From Haplomitrium mnioides (Eukaryota > Marchantiophyta > Haplomitriopsida > Calobryales), in NCBI GenBank assembly GCA_049999725.1, contig JBNGIS010018376.1:24337-60075 (forward strand): 35,739 bases of DNA. Direction: 5' to 3'. A model generated the notes under the pieces. The model was not told the origin of the DNA. It worked only from the letters and a program-made list of their open reading frames with translations, and ran no database searches. Shown here in pieces: positions 1-9,966 of this stretch. Position numbers and translations under genes: made by a program. Positions within the stretch are counted from its first letter, which is position 1. Each line of letters opens with the position of its first letter.

Positions 1-216
1 TGGTTGATTAGTACATATTACGCCCAATTGAGCAGTACGACGTAATAAAAGGCAAGTGTTTCGATGATGAATGAAGAGGACCAAGAATGTTAGAGAAATG
101 ATATGCGCTAGTAAAAAACCTTTATGATTTTACTGAGATGACAAAGAAAAGCAAGGAAAGATTTTTGACAAAATCAAATATGTCATATAGATAAACAAAA
201 AAATTGAGGACTGATT

Positions 217-3200
217 GTGGTTGATGGGTGGATGAAAGGATCTCTAATAAGGGTTTTGGTGGATTTCAGAGCAGAAGAAAATTATTTATCACAAGCAATA
301 GCATTAAAGCTAAAGCTACCCCTTGAGGAAGAAGAACATGGGGTGGTTGAAATGGCAAATGGCCAAAGTGAGCCAATTGAAAGGTTGTCTCAAATTGTAG
401 CTTTACATATTGGCAACTATCAAGAAACGTTGGAATGGAAGATCACAATCTTAGTAAGATATGATGTGATTTTAGGAATGAGGTGGTTGAGAAGACATAA
501 CCCGCAAGTGGATTGGCAAAAGAAGATACTTATAACACCTCAATGGAAGATTTGGAGAGATCAAATACGACCTCCTTCAAGGCAACTACCTCTATATGTG
601 ATTGGAGTAAAGTCAATAAAGATACAAGATATGGTATTTTTGGGACTCATACACGAGGTCAAAAAGGAAAACTCCAAGCACAAAGTTCCACATGAGGTCC
701 AAGGGGTCTTGAAAGAGTTTCAAGATGTTTTTCCCAATGATCTACCTCATGGGTTGCCACCCAAACGATTCATTGATCATAAGATTAAGGTTATTCCAGG
801 AAGTACTCCACTAAGCAAGGCACTATATTGTTTGCCTCCTCATGAATTGGAAGAATGCAAATCTAAAATCAATGAATTATTGGAGAAGGGATTTATTCAA
901 CCAAGCATCTCTCCTTACGGGGCATCATTTTTATTTGTGAAAAAGAAAGATGGGAGTACAAGGATGTGTATTGACTACCGAGCACTCAATCAACAAATAA
1001 TAAAAAATAAATATCCATTACCAAGAATGGACAACTTATTTGATTAACTTCAAAGAGAACACTACTTTACAAAGTTGGATTTAAGAAGTGGCTATAACCA
1101 AATCTGAATCACAAAGGATGATGTGCAGGAAACAACATTTCAAAGTTGATATGGGCATTTTGAATATCTTGTTATGCCATTTGGATTAACAAATGCTCCT
1201 GAAACCTTTATGGGTTTTATAAATTATATTTTTTGATCTTACCTAGACAAGTATTTTATTGTCTTCTTGGACAATATTCTTATTTACAGCAAAAATCTTT
1301 ATAAGCATCAACAACACCTTCGCTTGGTATTAAAGGTACTCCAAGACCACAAACTCTATGTTAAGATGTCAAAATGTGAAATAAGAAAGAGGGAGGTTGA
1401 CTACTTGGGTCACCATGTAAGTGCAGCAAGAATTCAAGTAATGGATGAGAAAGTGGAGGCCATTAAAAAATGGGAAGCTCTTAGTGATCAAACACAACTA
1501 AGAAGATTTTTGAGGCTAATTGGGTTCTATCGTCGATTTGTGAAAGGTTTTGCATAAAAAGAAGAACTAGTGACCAATCTACTCAAGAAAAATCACATGT
1601 GGACATAGAGAGCTGCAAAAGAACTAGCATTTCAAGCATCAAAGAAATCACTTCTTCATGCTTCTATTCTCAAATGGCATGATTCTAAACGACCAATAAA
1701 ACTTTCAGTTGATGCATCAAGAAAAGCTATACACAGGGTTTTGCAACAAGAGTGGGAGGATGGTTGGCACTATATTGCTTTCTTTTCTAGAAAGCTTAGC
1801 AATTCAAAACAAAATTACCATACCACGGAACGGAAGAAACTAGCAATTGTATTATCAACCAAGCATTGGAAGCACTATCTAGAAGATAAGGAGTTTATTG
1901 TTGAGACTGATCATAAACCTCCACTCTATCTAGAAAGACAAAAAGAGCTCTCCAAAAGGAAGATTCAATGGACAAAGTGGCAACAATGCTTTGATATAAA
2001 GATAATATATGTCGAAAGAAAATGACAAATCGCAGATGCTTTGACCTGCATGTCTCAACTCAACATCTTGTTGGAAGTCACAATTCATCCTACATGGTGA
2101 ACAAAAATGTTGGTTGCAGTTAAATGATATCAAGAGATTATTGCTGCACAACAAAAGAAGTTGGTGAAAATGGTAAGGGGTTTGATTTTCTTCCAAGGCA
2201 AGTTATGAGGTCCTAATAATATCCAACTTTGCTCTAAAGTTTTGCATGAAGCACATGATTTTGTGATTGGTAGATATGTTTGAATTGAGAAAACATTAGA
2301 CAATCTTCAACTTGTTTATTATTGGCCCAAGATGCACCAAAATGTAGAGGCATATATTCGGAGTTGTTTGGCTTGTCAACAGAAAAAATCTACCAATCTT
2401 TTATAAATATGGAGGCTTATTACAACCACTTCCCATCCTCAATCGACATGAAGAACATGTGAGTATGGATATTGTGTGCGAGCTCCCACGTACTTCTACA
2501 TGTTATGATGTTATCGTTGTCTTTGTGGACAAACTAAGCAAAATGATCCATATTCGTCCAATGACCAAGTCAATGATAGCACTGGAGTTAGCTCGCATTT
2601 ATTTAGAAGCAATGTACTCTCATCATGATCTCTCTAAAGTAATTATTTCTGATCGTGAGACTCAATTCACTAGCATGGTTTGGTGCACAATATTTGGTAT
2701 ATTGAGAACCAAATTAGCTATGTCTATTGCTTACCACCTTGAATCTGATGGTCAAATTGAATGTGCCAACTGTAAAATTGAAGATATGTTGCAAGCATTT
2801 ACCTTAGAAGAACAAGAGGAACATGATTGGCTACTACCTCTTGTCGAGTTCTCTCACAATAGCTCTATCAATAGTTTCACAAGAGCTACACCTTTCTTTT
2901 TGATGTATGGTGAGCATCTCACCACGATCTCTAGTCCTTAACATGCCTCACTGTCCACCTCCAAGAGTCCAGCTGATGATGATTTTCTACACGCCTCCAT
3001 CACGGCATTCGACGAGCCAAGGAAAAACTTGAAGTTGCTTGTAATAAGAAAAAGCAATATGTTGATGATCATCGTTGGGAGGTTGCTTTTGATGTAGGTG
3101 ACCAAGTCAGGCTTTGTACTTCCAATCTTCCTTTGCTTTATTCTCGTAAGCTTAGTGCTTGCTTTATTGGTTTTTTTTTTCTATTTTTGCTCGCATTGGA

Positions 3201-3548
3201 GAAGTAGCCTATCAGTTGGTTTTACCTTCTTACATGAAGATTCATCCAGTCTTTCATGTCTCTTTATTGCGGGTTTTTGTTCCTCATTCTTCCTCTTTTG
3301 TAAATACCCAGCAACCCTCTCCACTGCCTAAACTTATTGATGGTCATGAGGAGTTTGAGGTCCAACAACTCTTGAAGTAACGTACACAGAGCCATGGTTG
3401 TTGTGAGATTGTGGTATATTTGGTTCATTGGAAAGGCTACCCCCTTTGCAACGCCACTTGGGAGCCCTTGGAGAATTTCACTAATGCATCCGTGCTTGTT
3501 CACTCTTTTGAGACCTCTCTTACTTGCAACGAGAGCGTTCTCTCTTAA
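217..3548 (+). pseudogene. pol: gypsy pol polyprotein pseudogene (PR-RT-RH-IN-chromodomain)
   Basis: Retroviral-type aspartic protease lies near 230-530, but its D-T/S-G triad reads DFR. RT follows at about 700-1560 with the [15 protein letters not shown] and MCIDYRALN blocks and VMPFGLTNAPETF. The YxDD box near 1266 reads FLDNILIYS, so the second catalytic Asp is Asn. RNase H is at about 1690-2050 (LSVDAS, TDHKP). Integrase begins near 2245 with a damaged zinc module (GRYV where GHxG is usual; CLACQ present). Its core at 2459-2940 keeps D, D and E (MDIV, SDRE, GQIE). A chromodomain is seen at about 3350-3490 (LVHWKGYP, TWEPLENF), and the frame ends at 3546-3548. Stops at 1045, 1555 and 2023, among others, and a frame change in the 3000-3400 region make it a pseudogene. 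Several lesions fit C-to-T decay. Confidence 0.9.
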
Positions 3549-3560
3549 AAGAGGGGAGGA
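3547..3560 (+). other. polypurine tract
   Basis: A run of 14 purines (AAAAGAGGGGAGGA) directly before the LTR start TGTAGCGG. This is the expected position of the plus-strand DNA primer of an LTR retrotransposon. It overlaps the end of the pol frame. Confidence 0.8.
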
Positions 3561-3685
3561 TTGTAGCGGTCACTAACTTTAGTAAGCAACATCTAAAAAT
3601 AGAAGTATGATATAGATTTAACTATGTTTAGAAAGCTATTACTAAGTTAGAGTATCAAAGCGCGAGTGCTATTATAAAGAGAATG

Positions 3686-3874
3686 ACACGTGGCAAGAGG
3701 AGAGAAAGTCAATGAATTAAAGTGAAAGAGAAAGTCTAGAAAGACTACTTTGGAAGAGGATAAAGACACATGGCAAGCAGAGGATTAAAGCAAATAGAAG
3801 GTTCTAAGATAAGAACACGTAGCAAAAAAAAAACTAAAGAGAAATGGAAGGTTCTAAAGATAAGAACACGTGGC
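3686..3874 (+). promoter_or_regulatory. G-box/ABRE-like repeats in the LTR U3
   Basis: Four copies of an ACACGTGGC-type motif lie at 3686, 3766, 3815 and 3866 (two exact, two with one change), each followed by AAG or AAA-rich sequence. A block GGTTCTAAGATAAGAACACG occurs twice, near 3800 and 3850. ACGTGGC is the core of plant abscisic-acid response elements and G-boxes bound by bZIP factors. That this LTR responds to stress is inference. Confidence 0.5.
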
Positions 3875-4002
3875 AAGAGGATAATAAAAGTAAAGGGTGG
3901 TCCAATCAATGAGAGAGGAAAAAAGGTGGTCCAATTAGACGAGGATAGAAAAGGAACCAATAGAGGTCTGCCACCTATGTAAGCAAAGTGTTTTCCACTT
4001 GG

Positions 4003-4010
4003 TATATAAA
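4003..4010 (+). promoter_or_regulatory. TATA box of the gypsy LTR
   Basis: TATATAAA preceded by the G-box cluster and followed by GAAGGGAG. Transcription would start roughly 30 bp downstream, giving an R region of under 100 bp before the LTR end. Confidence 0.6.
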
Positions 4011-4133
4011 GAAGGGAGAGTGTCTTGTTGGGAATCTCTTACCTTGTGGAGTTTTTTAAAGTTTCTTGTACACTACTCTTGTATGTTATACTTGTTTTAA
4101 CTTGTTTGTGTAATGTATGTGTGTAGTGTTACA

Positions 4134-4592
4134 CTGTGTCGGCAAAGCTTAAACTTCCAGGAGATGATGCTCCTTTGAATATTTACCAAAAGCCTCAAGC
4201 TTTGTACAATTTGTTTTATTGACCACTTAACAATAGAGCAAGATTGGATTTTAGATCTTTGCTTTAGGTCTGGCATAGGCCTTGTATGTGCTTTAAAGTT
4301 GATGCAAAGTTACATCGCAGTGGAATATGATGGACGTCAATCTATCTATATTCCTCATAGAGTTTTGACGGTGGCTTCTTTGCCATCCTATGTGACCGAG
4401 TCTCAATTAGTATATACATACCACAAGGAGTCTGTTCCTTTTGGTACTACAGATGCTTCTGGTGCTTCTAGTGCAATTTCCAAGACTAGAAAGTCTCGAT
4501 AGAACTCTCTTGCAGTTGTAGATGCTGATCCTTTGTAGGCAATAGATTTAAATGAGATTGTTCCTCTTGAAGAGTATAGGGCTACAGCGTGA
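4134..4592 (+). pseudogene. DNA methyltransferase exon 4 fragment (element Z)
   Basis: Encodes the C-terminal part of the beta-class amino-methyltransferase. DWILDLC near 4240 is followed by GLVCALKLMQSYIAVEYDG. This is the usual SAM-binding motif I (D-x-F-x-G-x-G-T) with its following strand ending in an acidic residue. Here the glycine loop reads CFRSGIG, so the binding loop is damaged. The frame continues through QSIYIPHRVLTVASLP to a terminus at 4590-4592, with two internal stops (4501 and 4538). Exon start to about residue 50 is missing because the gypsy element interrupts it. It aligns over its whole length with the two other complete exon 4 copies. Confidence 0.75.
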
Positions 4593-4769
4593 GATTGATG
4601 TTATTTTGTTACATAGTAAAGTTTTTTTTCTCACAAACTATAATTTGTTTTGTCTATTTACTTGTTGTATTCCAAATCCAATTTAAGTATTTTCTTCACA
4701 ACTCAACTTCTTTTGCAAAATTATTTTGAACAAAACATATTTGTTTTCATTCAAATCAACAACAAGGTC

Positions 4770-4965
4770 TATGCTTGTATGGAAGGTCCTTGTGTCTAAT
4801 TAATCAGCAGTTTGTATTCGGCTAGGCTTCAGTTGTCCATGCGCATATTGGCTTTAGTTGTTCAAGCTCGCGTGGGCTTCAGGTCGGGCATGCATGCATG
4901 GACTTTAGTTGTTTAAGCTCACGTTGGCTTCAATTGTTCAAGCACACCTTAGCTTTATCAGTCTT
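4770..4965 (+). repeat. degenerate palindrome array, 3' flank of Z (period about 25)
   Basis: Units of the form GGCTTCAGTTGTCCATGCGCATAT, about 24-26 bp, repeated roughly seven times with heavy drift. The cores TCCATGCGCAT and GGCATGCATGCATGGACT are variants of the family palindrome. Confidence 0.6.
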
Positions 4966-5453
4966 TTCACAATTCGCTTCGACAACCTTGTTTCGCATAA
5001 ACAATTTGGGATCTAGTTACAAGTTCCTACACGTGACACCCTCAACATTCCACCCGTGTATGGGCTATAGCATTCCAAGTGCAAAGTTCTTTCATGTTTA
5101 AGAATTTTTTTATTTAATTTTTTTTCTAGAAAAATTTGATTGTTTTCATCAATTTTTGAAATTACTGATATCATGGTTAGTTTTTAAAACATTTAGCAAC
5201 AATGTGGTCAACATTTTGTATATTTTTTGTTTGGGGATGCTCATGCTTTTTAAAGCAAAAATTATGAAAGCAAATTTGATAATATTCTCATAAGAAGATT
5301 TGTTTTCAATACATTGTGAACTTAAATAAGGCACTTTTGATATATCAAATTATATATTTTTTGCAAATAAGCATTATTATTGTCAAAATCTTGATTTTAG
5401 ATGCTAAAATTTCAAATTTGGTTTTTGAGAGCAAAAAATGAAACGGGAACCAT
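4966..5453. other. AT-rich 3' flank of element Z, no gene seen
   Basis: Strongly AT-rich sequence between the array and the terminal repeat. Short open frames here show no family resemblance. Comparable AT-rich stretches precede the terminal repeats of D (8936-9429) and A (17830-18123), so this is probably untranslated element sequence. Confidence 0.5.
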
Positions 5454-5485
5454 GTAGCGGTTTCTAGTTCAAAGTAGCGGTTGTT
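5454..5485 (+). repeat. right terminal repeat of Z
   Basis: GTAGCGGTTTCTAGTTCAAAGTAGCGGTTGTT in two halves: GTAGCGGTTTCTAG then TTCAAAGTAGCGGTTGTT. The outer 20 bp match the ends at 9451, 18155 and, in reverse, 9930, 19901 and 30328. Within it GTAGCGGTT is repeated 20 bp apart, a feature also seen at the end of B. Confidence 0.7.
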
Positions 5486-5559
5486 TAGGATGGAAAGGTA
5501 GAAACACTTAGCTCATTTTTCTTAATAAGAGTCCTTGCCAACAAAAACTACCAAAGTCC

Positions 5560-5755
5560 ATACATGCATGGACTCCAGATTCAAGCTTGCTTGGCCAAAA
5601 GAGTCCATGTGTGCATGGATAAAAGAGTTTAAGCACAAGTGAGTTCAGGTTGTGCTTTGTGCAAGGACGTAGAAGTCCATGTGCGCATGGGCTTCAGAGT
5701 CTCTACATGCACTAACAACACATTCCATACACGCATGGACTCTTGTGTCTCACTG
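5560..5755 (+). repeat. palindrome array in intron 1 of D
   Basis: Variants such as GTCCATACATGCATGGACTC, GAGTCCATGTGTGCATGGAT and GTCCATGTGCGCATGGGCTT occur at irregular 30-50 bp spacing. It ends before the T-rich stretch and the splice acceptor CCTTTCAG at 5836-5843. Confidence 0.65.
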
Positions 5756-5843
5756 TGCTTGGATTATAGAGAACTAGCAATGTTTAAATCTTGTATTTAT
5801 TTTTCATTTGAGGCCTTCAGACTAATATGCTTTTTCCTTTCAG

Positions 5844-8800
5844 TTTTTGCCGTTTCTTTGAGACTTTGTCAACGCCTACCCGAATGCCAAGAGGGTAGAA
5901 AGAGATTTCATAAAATTTGCGCGTGTCATGAAGATTTCAAAGGTCAAGGCTGGGCTGAGCTTGGCATAGTGTGTGCCTCATCCTATCACTGCAACTTTTG
6001 CTATCAAAGCGACATGTGGACCATTGGCTCCAAAGAAGACAAAAGCAGATGAGCTTTCAAAAGGCTCAAAAAAGAAAAAGCTAACAGTGCCAAAGAAAAA
6101 GCCAATGTTGCCACCGCCAGTTCGCTCACCTTCTCCACCAGGCTCATCCATACCAACCTCATATGACATCATCCTCTTTGAGTTTATATGAGGAAGGGGT
6201 TGAGCCAAAGCCAATGCAAAAACCAATCTAAAGAGCAAAAAGACAAGTGCACAAGGTGTTGAGAACATTTCAAGCAAGAGAGCAGGTGGATCCTTAGAAA
6301 GTATATGAGGAAGATGAAAATAAAATCCACGAGTCTGCTATCTAACAATGCAAAGTTCATCAAAAGATGATAACAATTCGGTTGGAGAATTGAAACTTGC
6401 CAAAAATTAGAATGGACAAATGTGGGCTATTTTAGATTAGATGACTAAACTAGGATTTTGTAGAGCTGCTTGCACAAAAAATGCTCACAAACAAGTATGC
6501 TTATTTTTTCCTTATTGTTGTTGTGGATTCCAAAAACGGGTTGAGAGACAAGTCAGAGTTCAACATCAAGAACCTTAACAAATACAGATATGAGATTGTT
6601 GGAGGCAATCACAATGTTGTGGCAAGGAAACTTTTGATTACCAAATATGAAGTGAAGAATGTAATATTCTCGCTCTGCAACTGCTACGTTTATGTGGTGT
6701 TTGCACCAAGTAAAGCCCAGATTTTTTGCTACTGATGACAACTACAACCAATGATACTAGCAAGAGATGACACTAATATAGAAGGTCGAATATTGGCATC
6801 CACAATTTATGGAGAGCAAGATGATTTCATCTCAAAAATTGAAAGAAAATTAATTTTGGAGACTTTCGAGATTAAACCAAAGTCTCATCTTGAGAAGACA
6901 GTGACTTCTTAAGAAAATGGATTTCAATTGGCATTCCAAAGTGAAGAGCTCTGAGAGTTACAGCACATCATATTTTCATTGTAGGAGAAGAACCTCGTTA
7001 AAGGCTAGAAGTCTAAAGCCAAAGGCTCTATAAGAATGGAAAACATGGAAGTGAACACCTTGGAGATCCCTTCAGGGGTTTCTCGACGAGATTAAAATTT
7101 CAGTCTTGAAAAGAGTGGAAATTAAAGAGCTTTCAATTAGGAGATGTCTTGGGAGTTGGAGAGACATAAAGTTTTGGCAATCATGGTGAAGTCATTTTGC
7201 TTGGAGGTTTGCTGTGCTTCTTGGGAGGAGGTATGGATGGAATATCCAATCCATAACAAGGTTTCAAAGATGTCCTACTTTTACTACAATTTTGAAGAAT
7301 TGTTGGTAAGTATTCTTTTTGCATTTGATATTACTGCACGCTCATTTGTTTTTGGAAAAGTATGTTTGAAGTAATTTTTAAGTCACTGGTTTGTAGAGTT
7401 TGAGTTCATGTGCACATGGAATTTCCAAAGTCCATGCTCACATGGACTTTGCAACAACAAAATAGGAGCAAACTCAGCAAATTCCATGCAACCTTAGAGT
7501 CGAGGCGCACAAGGGCTGAAGAGTCCATGTGCAAATAGACTCTAGAAACCCTGCTCTCTTGGACCTTTGAGTCTATGCATGCGTGGAGTCTTCAGTCTAT
7601 GGGCGCATAGACTCTACAATCAAGCACTCAAAGACTCTTAAAGACTTTTTAATCCATGCGTTTATAGACTCTTTGGTCTATGTGCGCTAGACTCTTCACT
7701 TCTTGCGCGTTGTGACTCTAGTATCCTAGCGCTATTGGACTCTTAAGTCTATGGGCGCATTGACTATTAAGCCCAAGTGAGCATGGACTCTTAAGTCCAT
7801 ACGCGCATGGACTCTTTATTCTAGACGCAACTTGTTTCTTTAGTTTCAAAGTTTTCTCTTGCTAAATTCTTACTTGTTTTTGTCCATGGTGATAAAAATT
7901 TCAAGAGGCAGCTTGTAAAGAAGTTGATGGTAGCTCAAGGGAAGAAAGAGAACTAAAGCTCAAGAAGCTACATGTAGCCAAGACCAAGCCCCAACCTTGG
8001 TCTCCTATCCTTATGTCTTTCTACTACATTATTAGAAAGCTAGAGAGTGGAAATTCAAACAACAAAATGAAGTTTTTGTCCCTCTCTTTGAAAAAAAGGA
8101 TTAATGAGTAGACGCACATTCGCAGTCTTATGTGAATGGACTCAACGTGGCTTATTATCAAGTACACGAAGAGTCCAATGCATGACAATTAAAGAGCTTA
8201 GTGAGACCAAGAGTTAACTTGCAATTGTTGACATTCTTTACAGTTACAACCTTAAAGAAGGCAAGTATGATGACTTCAAGCCCTTAAGCAAGGATGACAT
8301 TTTTAATTTGATTTCTTCTTTTGTAGTCTTTTGTTATCATCTATTTGTTGCAGGAGCTTGGCATCGTGGAAGATGCGCTTTTGAAAGTTTGTATACAACT
8401 GACCACGATATCTGATAAGCTATCTTTTAAAAAAAAATTAGTATATTTTTCACCTGATTTACTTTCTTGCAATTGCTTATATATTTTGATTTGATTAATA
8501 TAGAGAAAAAACCAACATCCATCACTCTAGTGGTCCCAAAATTTCACATGCCACAAATATTGGACTGCGAGCATCTCGACAAAAGAGGAGAAGAGGAGTA
8601 CGAAACTTTCCAATCTATAGTCTGAAGATGCGAATGAGTGTCTTCCACAAATAATGTGTAGTGTTTTTAGTTGTCATGCAATTTCTGCTAAATTGAAATG
8701 TCCAAGAGATGATGCTCTTGTGAGTGTTTGCCAAAAGCCGCAAACATTGTACAATTTTTTATTGATCATTTATCTTTCAAGATAGATTGGATCCTAGATC

Positions 8801-8935
8801 TTTCTCTGGGTCAAGCAAAGGCCTTGTTTGTGCTCTAAAATTAATAAGAAATTGTGTAGCTATAGAGTATGATAGACGACATTCTATCTATATTTCACCT
8901 AAGTCATTTATATGATTTTATTTTTGGAATTTATT
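5844..8935 (+). pseudogene. ParB-like/DNA methyltransferase pseudogene, exons 2-4 (element D)
   Basis: Exon 2 (5844-7305) begins after CCTTTCAG and ends at TTG|GTAAG. It encodes FVNAYPNAKRVERDFIKFA, a Lys-rich linker (KGSKKKKLTVPKKKP, nuclear-signal-like), then a ParB-like stretch. That stretch contains YEIVGGNHNVVARKLL at 6589-6636, with CNCYVYVVFAPSKAQIF following. The last coded part is SWEEVWMEYP...SKM..FYYNFEELL. Exon 3 (about 7889-8414) carries the motif IV region degraded to VDILYSYN. Its donor reads ATCTG|ATAAGC, a lost GT. Exon 4 (8504 onward) keeps HHSSGPKISHATNIGL-like remnants and DWILDLSLG but fades after 8915. Many stops and frameshifts. Bacterial and phage ParB-methylase fusions are the closest architecture I know. 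Confidence 0.7.
7390..7830 (+). repeat. palindrome array in intron 2 of D
   Basis: About fifteen degenerate units, roughly 25-35 bp each, around cores such as GTCCATACGCGCATGGACTC, GTCTATGGGCGCATAGACTC and GTCCATGCTCACATGGACTT. The spacer is often CTTAA or CTTTG. It lies between the exon 2 donor and exon 3, the same place as the arrays at 15770 and 32639. Confidence 0.75.
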
Positions 8936-9451
8936 TGTATGAGTTATAAGAGATTGATTGTATGTGTGCATAGGAGTGCCAAATTGAATTTGATGAAAAT
9001 GATAATGTCTTAAAGATATGTGTGCAGAAGTTTATGCAAGCATAGCTCTTTTTTTTTTTTCATCTTTTTGGTAAGTAAAAAGAAGTTCAAAGCATCTCGT
9101 AGCAGATTTAAGATTAAGATGTTAGTGCTTGTTGCAACATTGTCTTTTCTTGAGTTTATTTCCAATAAATTTTTTAGGTGTTTGTAGCTTAAAATTTTTT
9201 TGAAAATTATAAGAAAATAGTAGAATATGGTAATTTAAGTTTAACATTTTTTTTAGTACTTTATCTAGATTGCTTATCTTATTGTAATATAATATTTTGA
9301 AATTTGCTTTTTTTTGTCAAATATTGAGCATAAAGTTTTTTCCAAAATACATTCAGTATCTCAATGCAGCAAATTTCAAGTTAAAGAAATTCTTGAGTGC
9401 AAAATCAAATAGAAGCTCAATAATGGTTTTTGGTTCAAAGTAGCGGTTGTT
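8936..9451 (+). other. 3' flank and right terminal repeat of D
   Basis: AT-rich, no gene visible, ending in TGGTTCAAAGTAGCGGTTGTT at 9431-9451, which matches the ends of Z and A. The second, inner GTAGCGGTT copy found in Z is not recognisable here. Confidence 0.6.
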
Positions 9452-9929
9452 AAAAGTTCATGCACGTACTGAGTTTGGTTGTCTATGCATGTATAAACAT
9501 TGTATATAGACTTCCAAAGTTCAAACGCGCAAGGACTTTGTGCTTGAACTTGAAGAGTCTATGCACACTTAAAACTTTGCGTTTGAACTTCAAGAGTCTA
9601 AACGTGCATTGACATCTATTGTTTAAACCTAATAAATTGTGGGTTTATGGACACTTGGACATCTCTTGTCTATTGGGCAAGAACACTGGACATTGATTCT
9701 AGATCATATATATGCATGGACTTCCCTAGTCCATGCATGTATAGATTGAGCGCTTGGATATCTAGAGTCCAAGCATGCTCCAACTACCTTTCCATACGTA
9801 CATTCCTAATCTCCAAGTACAAAACAACTTTGCACGGACTTTCAGAGACCATGCGTGTATGGGCTGTATGTTTGACTCTCTTTGTCCATGAGCATATGAA
9901 ATCATGGAGCTCAAGCCCATAAGTACCTC
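9452..9929. repeat. palindrome array between elements D and A
   Basis: Degenerate units such as GACTTCCCTAGTCCATGCATG, GTTCATGCACGTACTGAG and GACCATGCGTGTATGGGCT with 30-60 bp spacing. It lies outside the terminal repeats of both neighbours. Together with 18156-18250 it may be the intron 1 array of element E, interrupted by D and A. The single frame at 9647-9922 is a reading of this array, not a gene. Confidence 0.6.
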
Positions 9930-9966
9930 AATAGCCTACTTTGAACCAAGAACAAGCTACTCAAAA
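9930..9966 (+). repeat. left terminal inverted repeat of A
   Basis: AATAGCCTACTTTGAACC followed by AAGAACAAGCTACTC. It is the reverse complement of the right end at 18124-18155 apart from a 2-bp gap and a few substitutions. It is also alignable to the left end of element C at 19901. Confidence 0.7.

Larger units (their letters stand above)
1..4133 (+). mobile_element. Ty3/gypsy chromovirus, 3' part with 3' LTR
   Basis: This is the downstream part of a decayed LTR retrotransposon. In order it holds protease, reverse transcriptase, RNase H, integrase with a C-terminal chromodomain, a polypurine tract and a 3' LTR. The order protease-RT-RNase H-integrase defines Ty3/gypsy, and the chromodomain places it among chromoviruses. 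The 5' LTR and most of gag lie left of the window; bases 1-216 hold no clear frame. The LTR ends in TTACA at 4133, and the next bases belong to exon 4 of a DNA-methyltransferase-like gene, so the element inserted into that gene. The target duplication cannot be checked because the left end is missing. The coding part has many in-frame stops, so the element is not autonomous. Confidence 0.9.
3562..4133 (+). repeat. 3' LTR of the gypsy element
   Basis: About 572 bp beginning TGTAG and ending GTTACA, so bounded by the usual TG...CA with a short inverted repeat. It follows the polypurine tract by one base. The right edge is supported because the sequence after 4133 aligns with exon 4 of the methyltransferase gene seen at 16745 onward. 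The LTR contains a TATA box, a G-box repeat cluster and a T-rich 3' part. The exact last base is uncertain by a few bases. Confidence 0.75.
4134..5485 (+). mobile_element. Element Z: 3' end of the methyltransferase transposon
   Basis: The right end of one family copy, split by the gypsy insertion. It holds the last part of methyltransferase exon 4, a palindrome array, an AT-rich 3' flank and the terminal repeat at 5454-5485. The same order (exon 4, array, AT-rich flank, terminal repeat) recurs at 16574-18155 and, inverted, at 31912-30328. Sequence right of 5485 is intron 1 of another copy (element D), so Z appears to be inserted in D. Confidence 0.7.
5486..9451 (+). mobile_element. Element D: 3' two-thirds of a family copy
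   Basis: Starts in the middle of intron 1 (after the inserted element Z) and runs through exons 2-4 to a terminal repeat at 9430-9451. Its transposase gene and exon 1 should lie left of the window, beyond Z and the gypsy element, if the nesting model is right. Its exon 2 is full length, which makes D the best source for the ParB-like part in forward orientation. Confidence 0.65.

Noticed and set aside
1-216. gag region of the gypsy element
   Set aside because: Position suggests gag or the gag-protease linker, but I see no zinc knuckle or open frame, so only the mobile-element span is annotated.
9647-9922. 91-codon frame between elements D and A
   Set aside because: Falls in a degenerate palindrome array; its Cys/Met/Asp pattern is that of the repeat.
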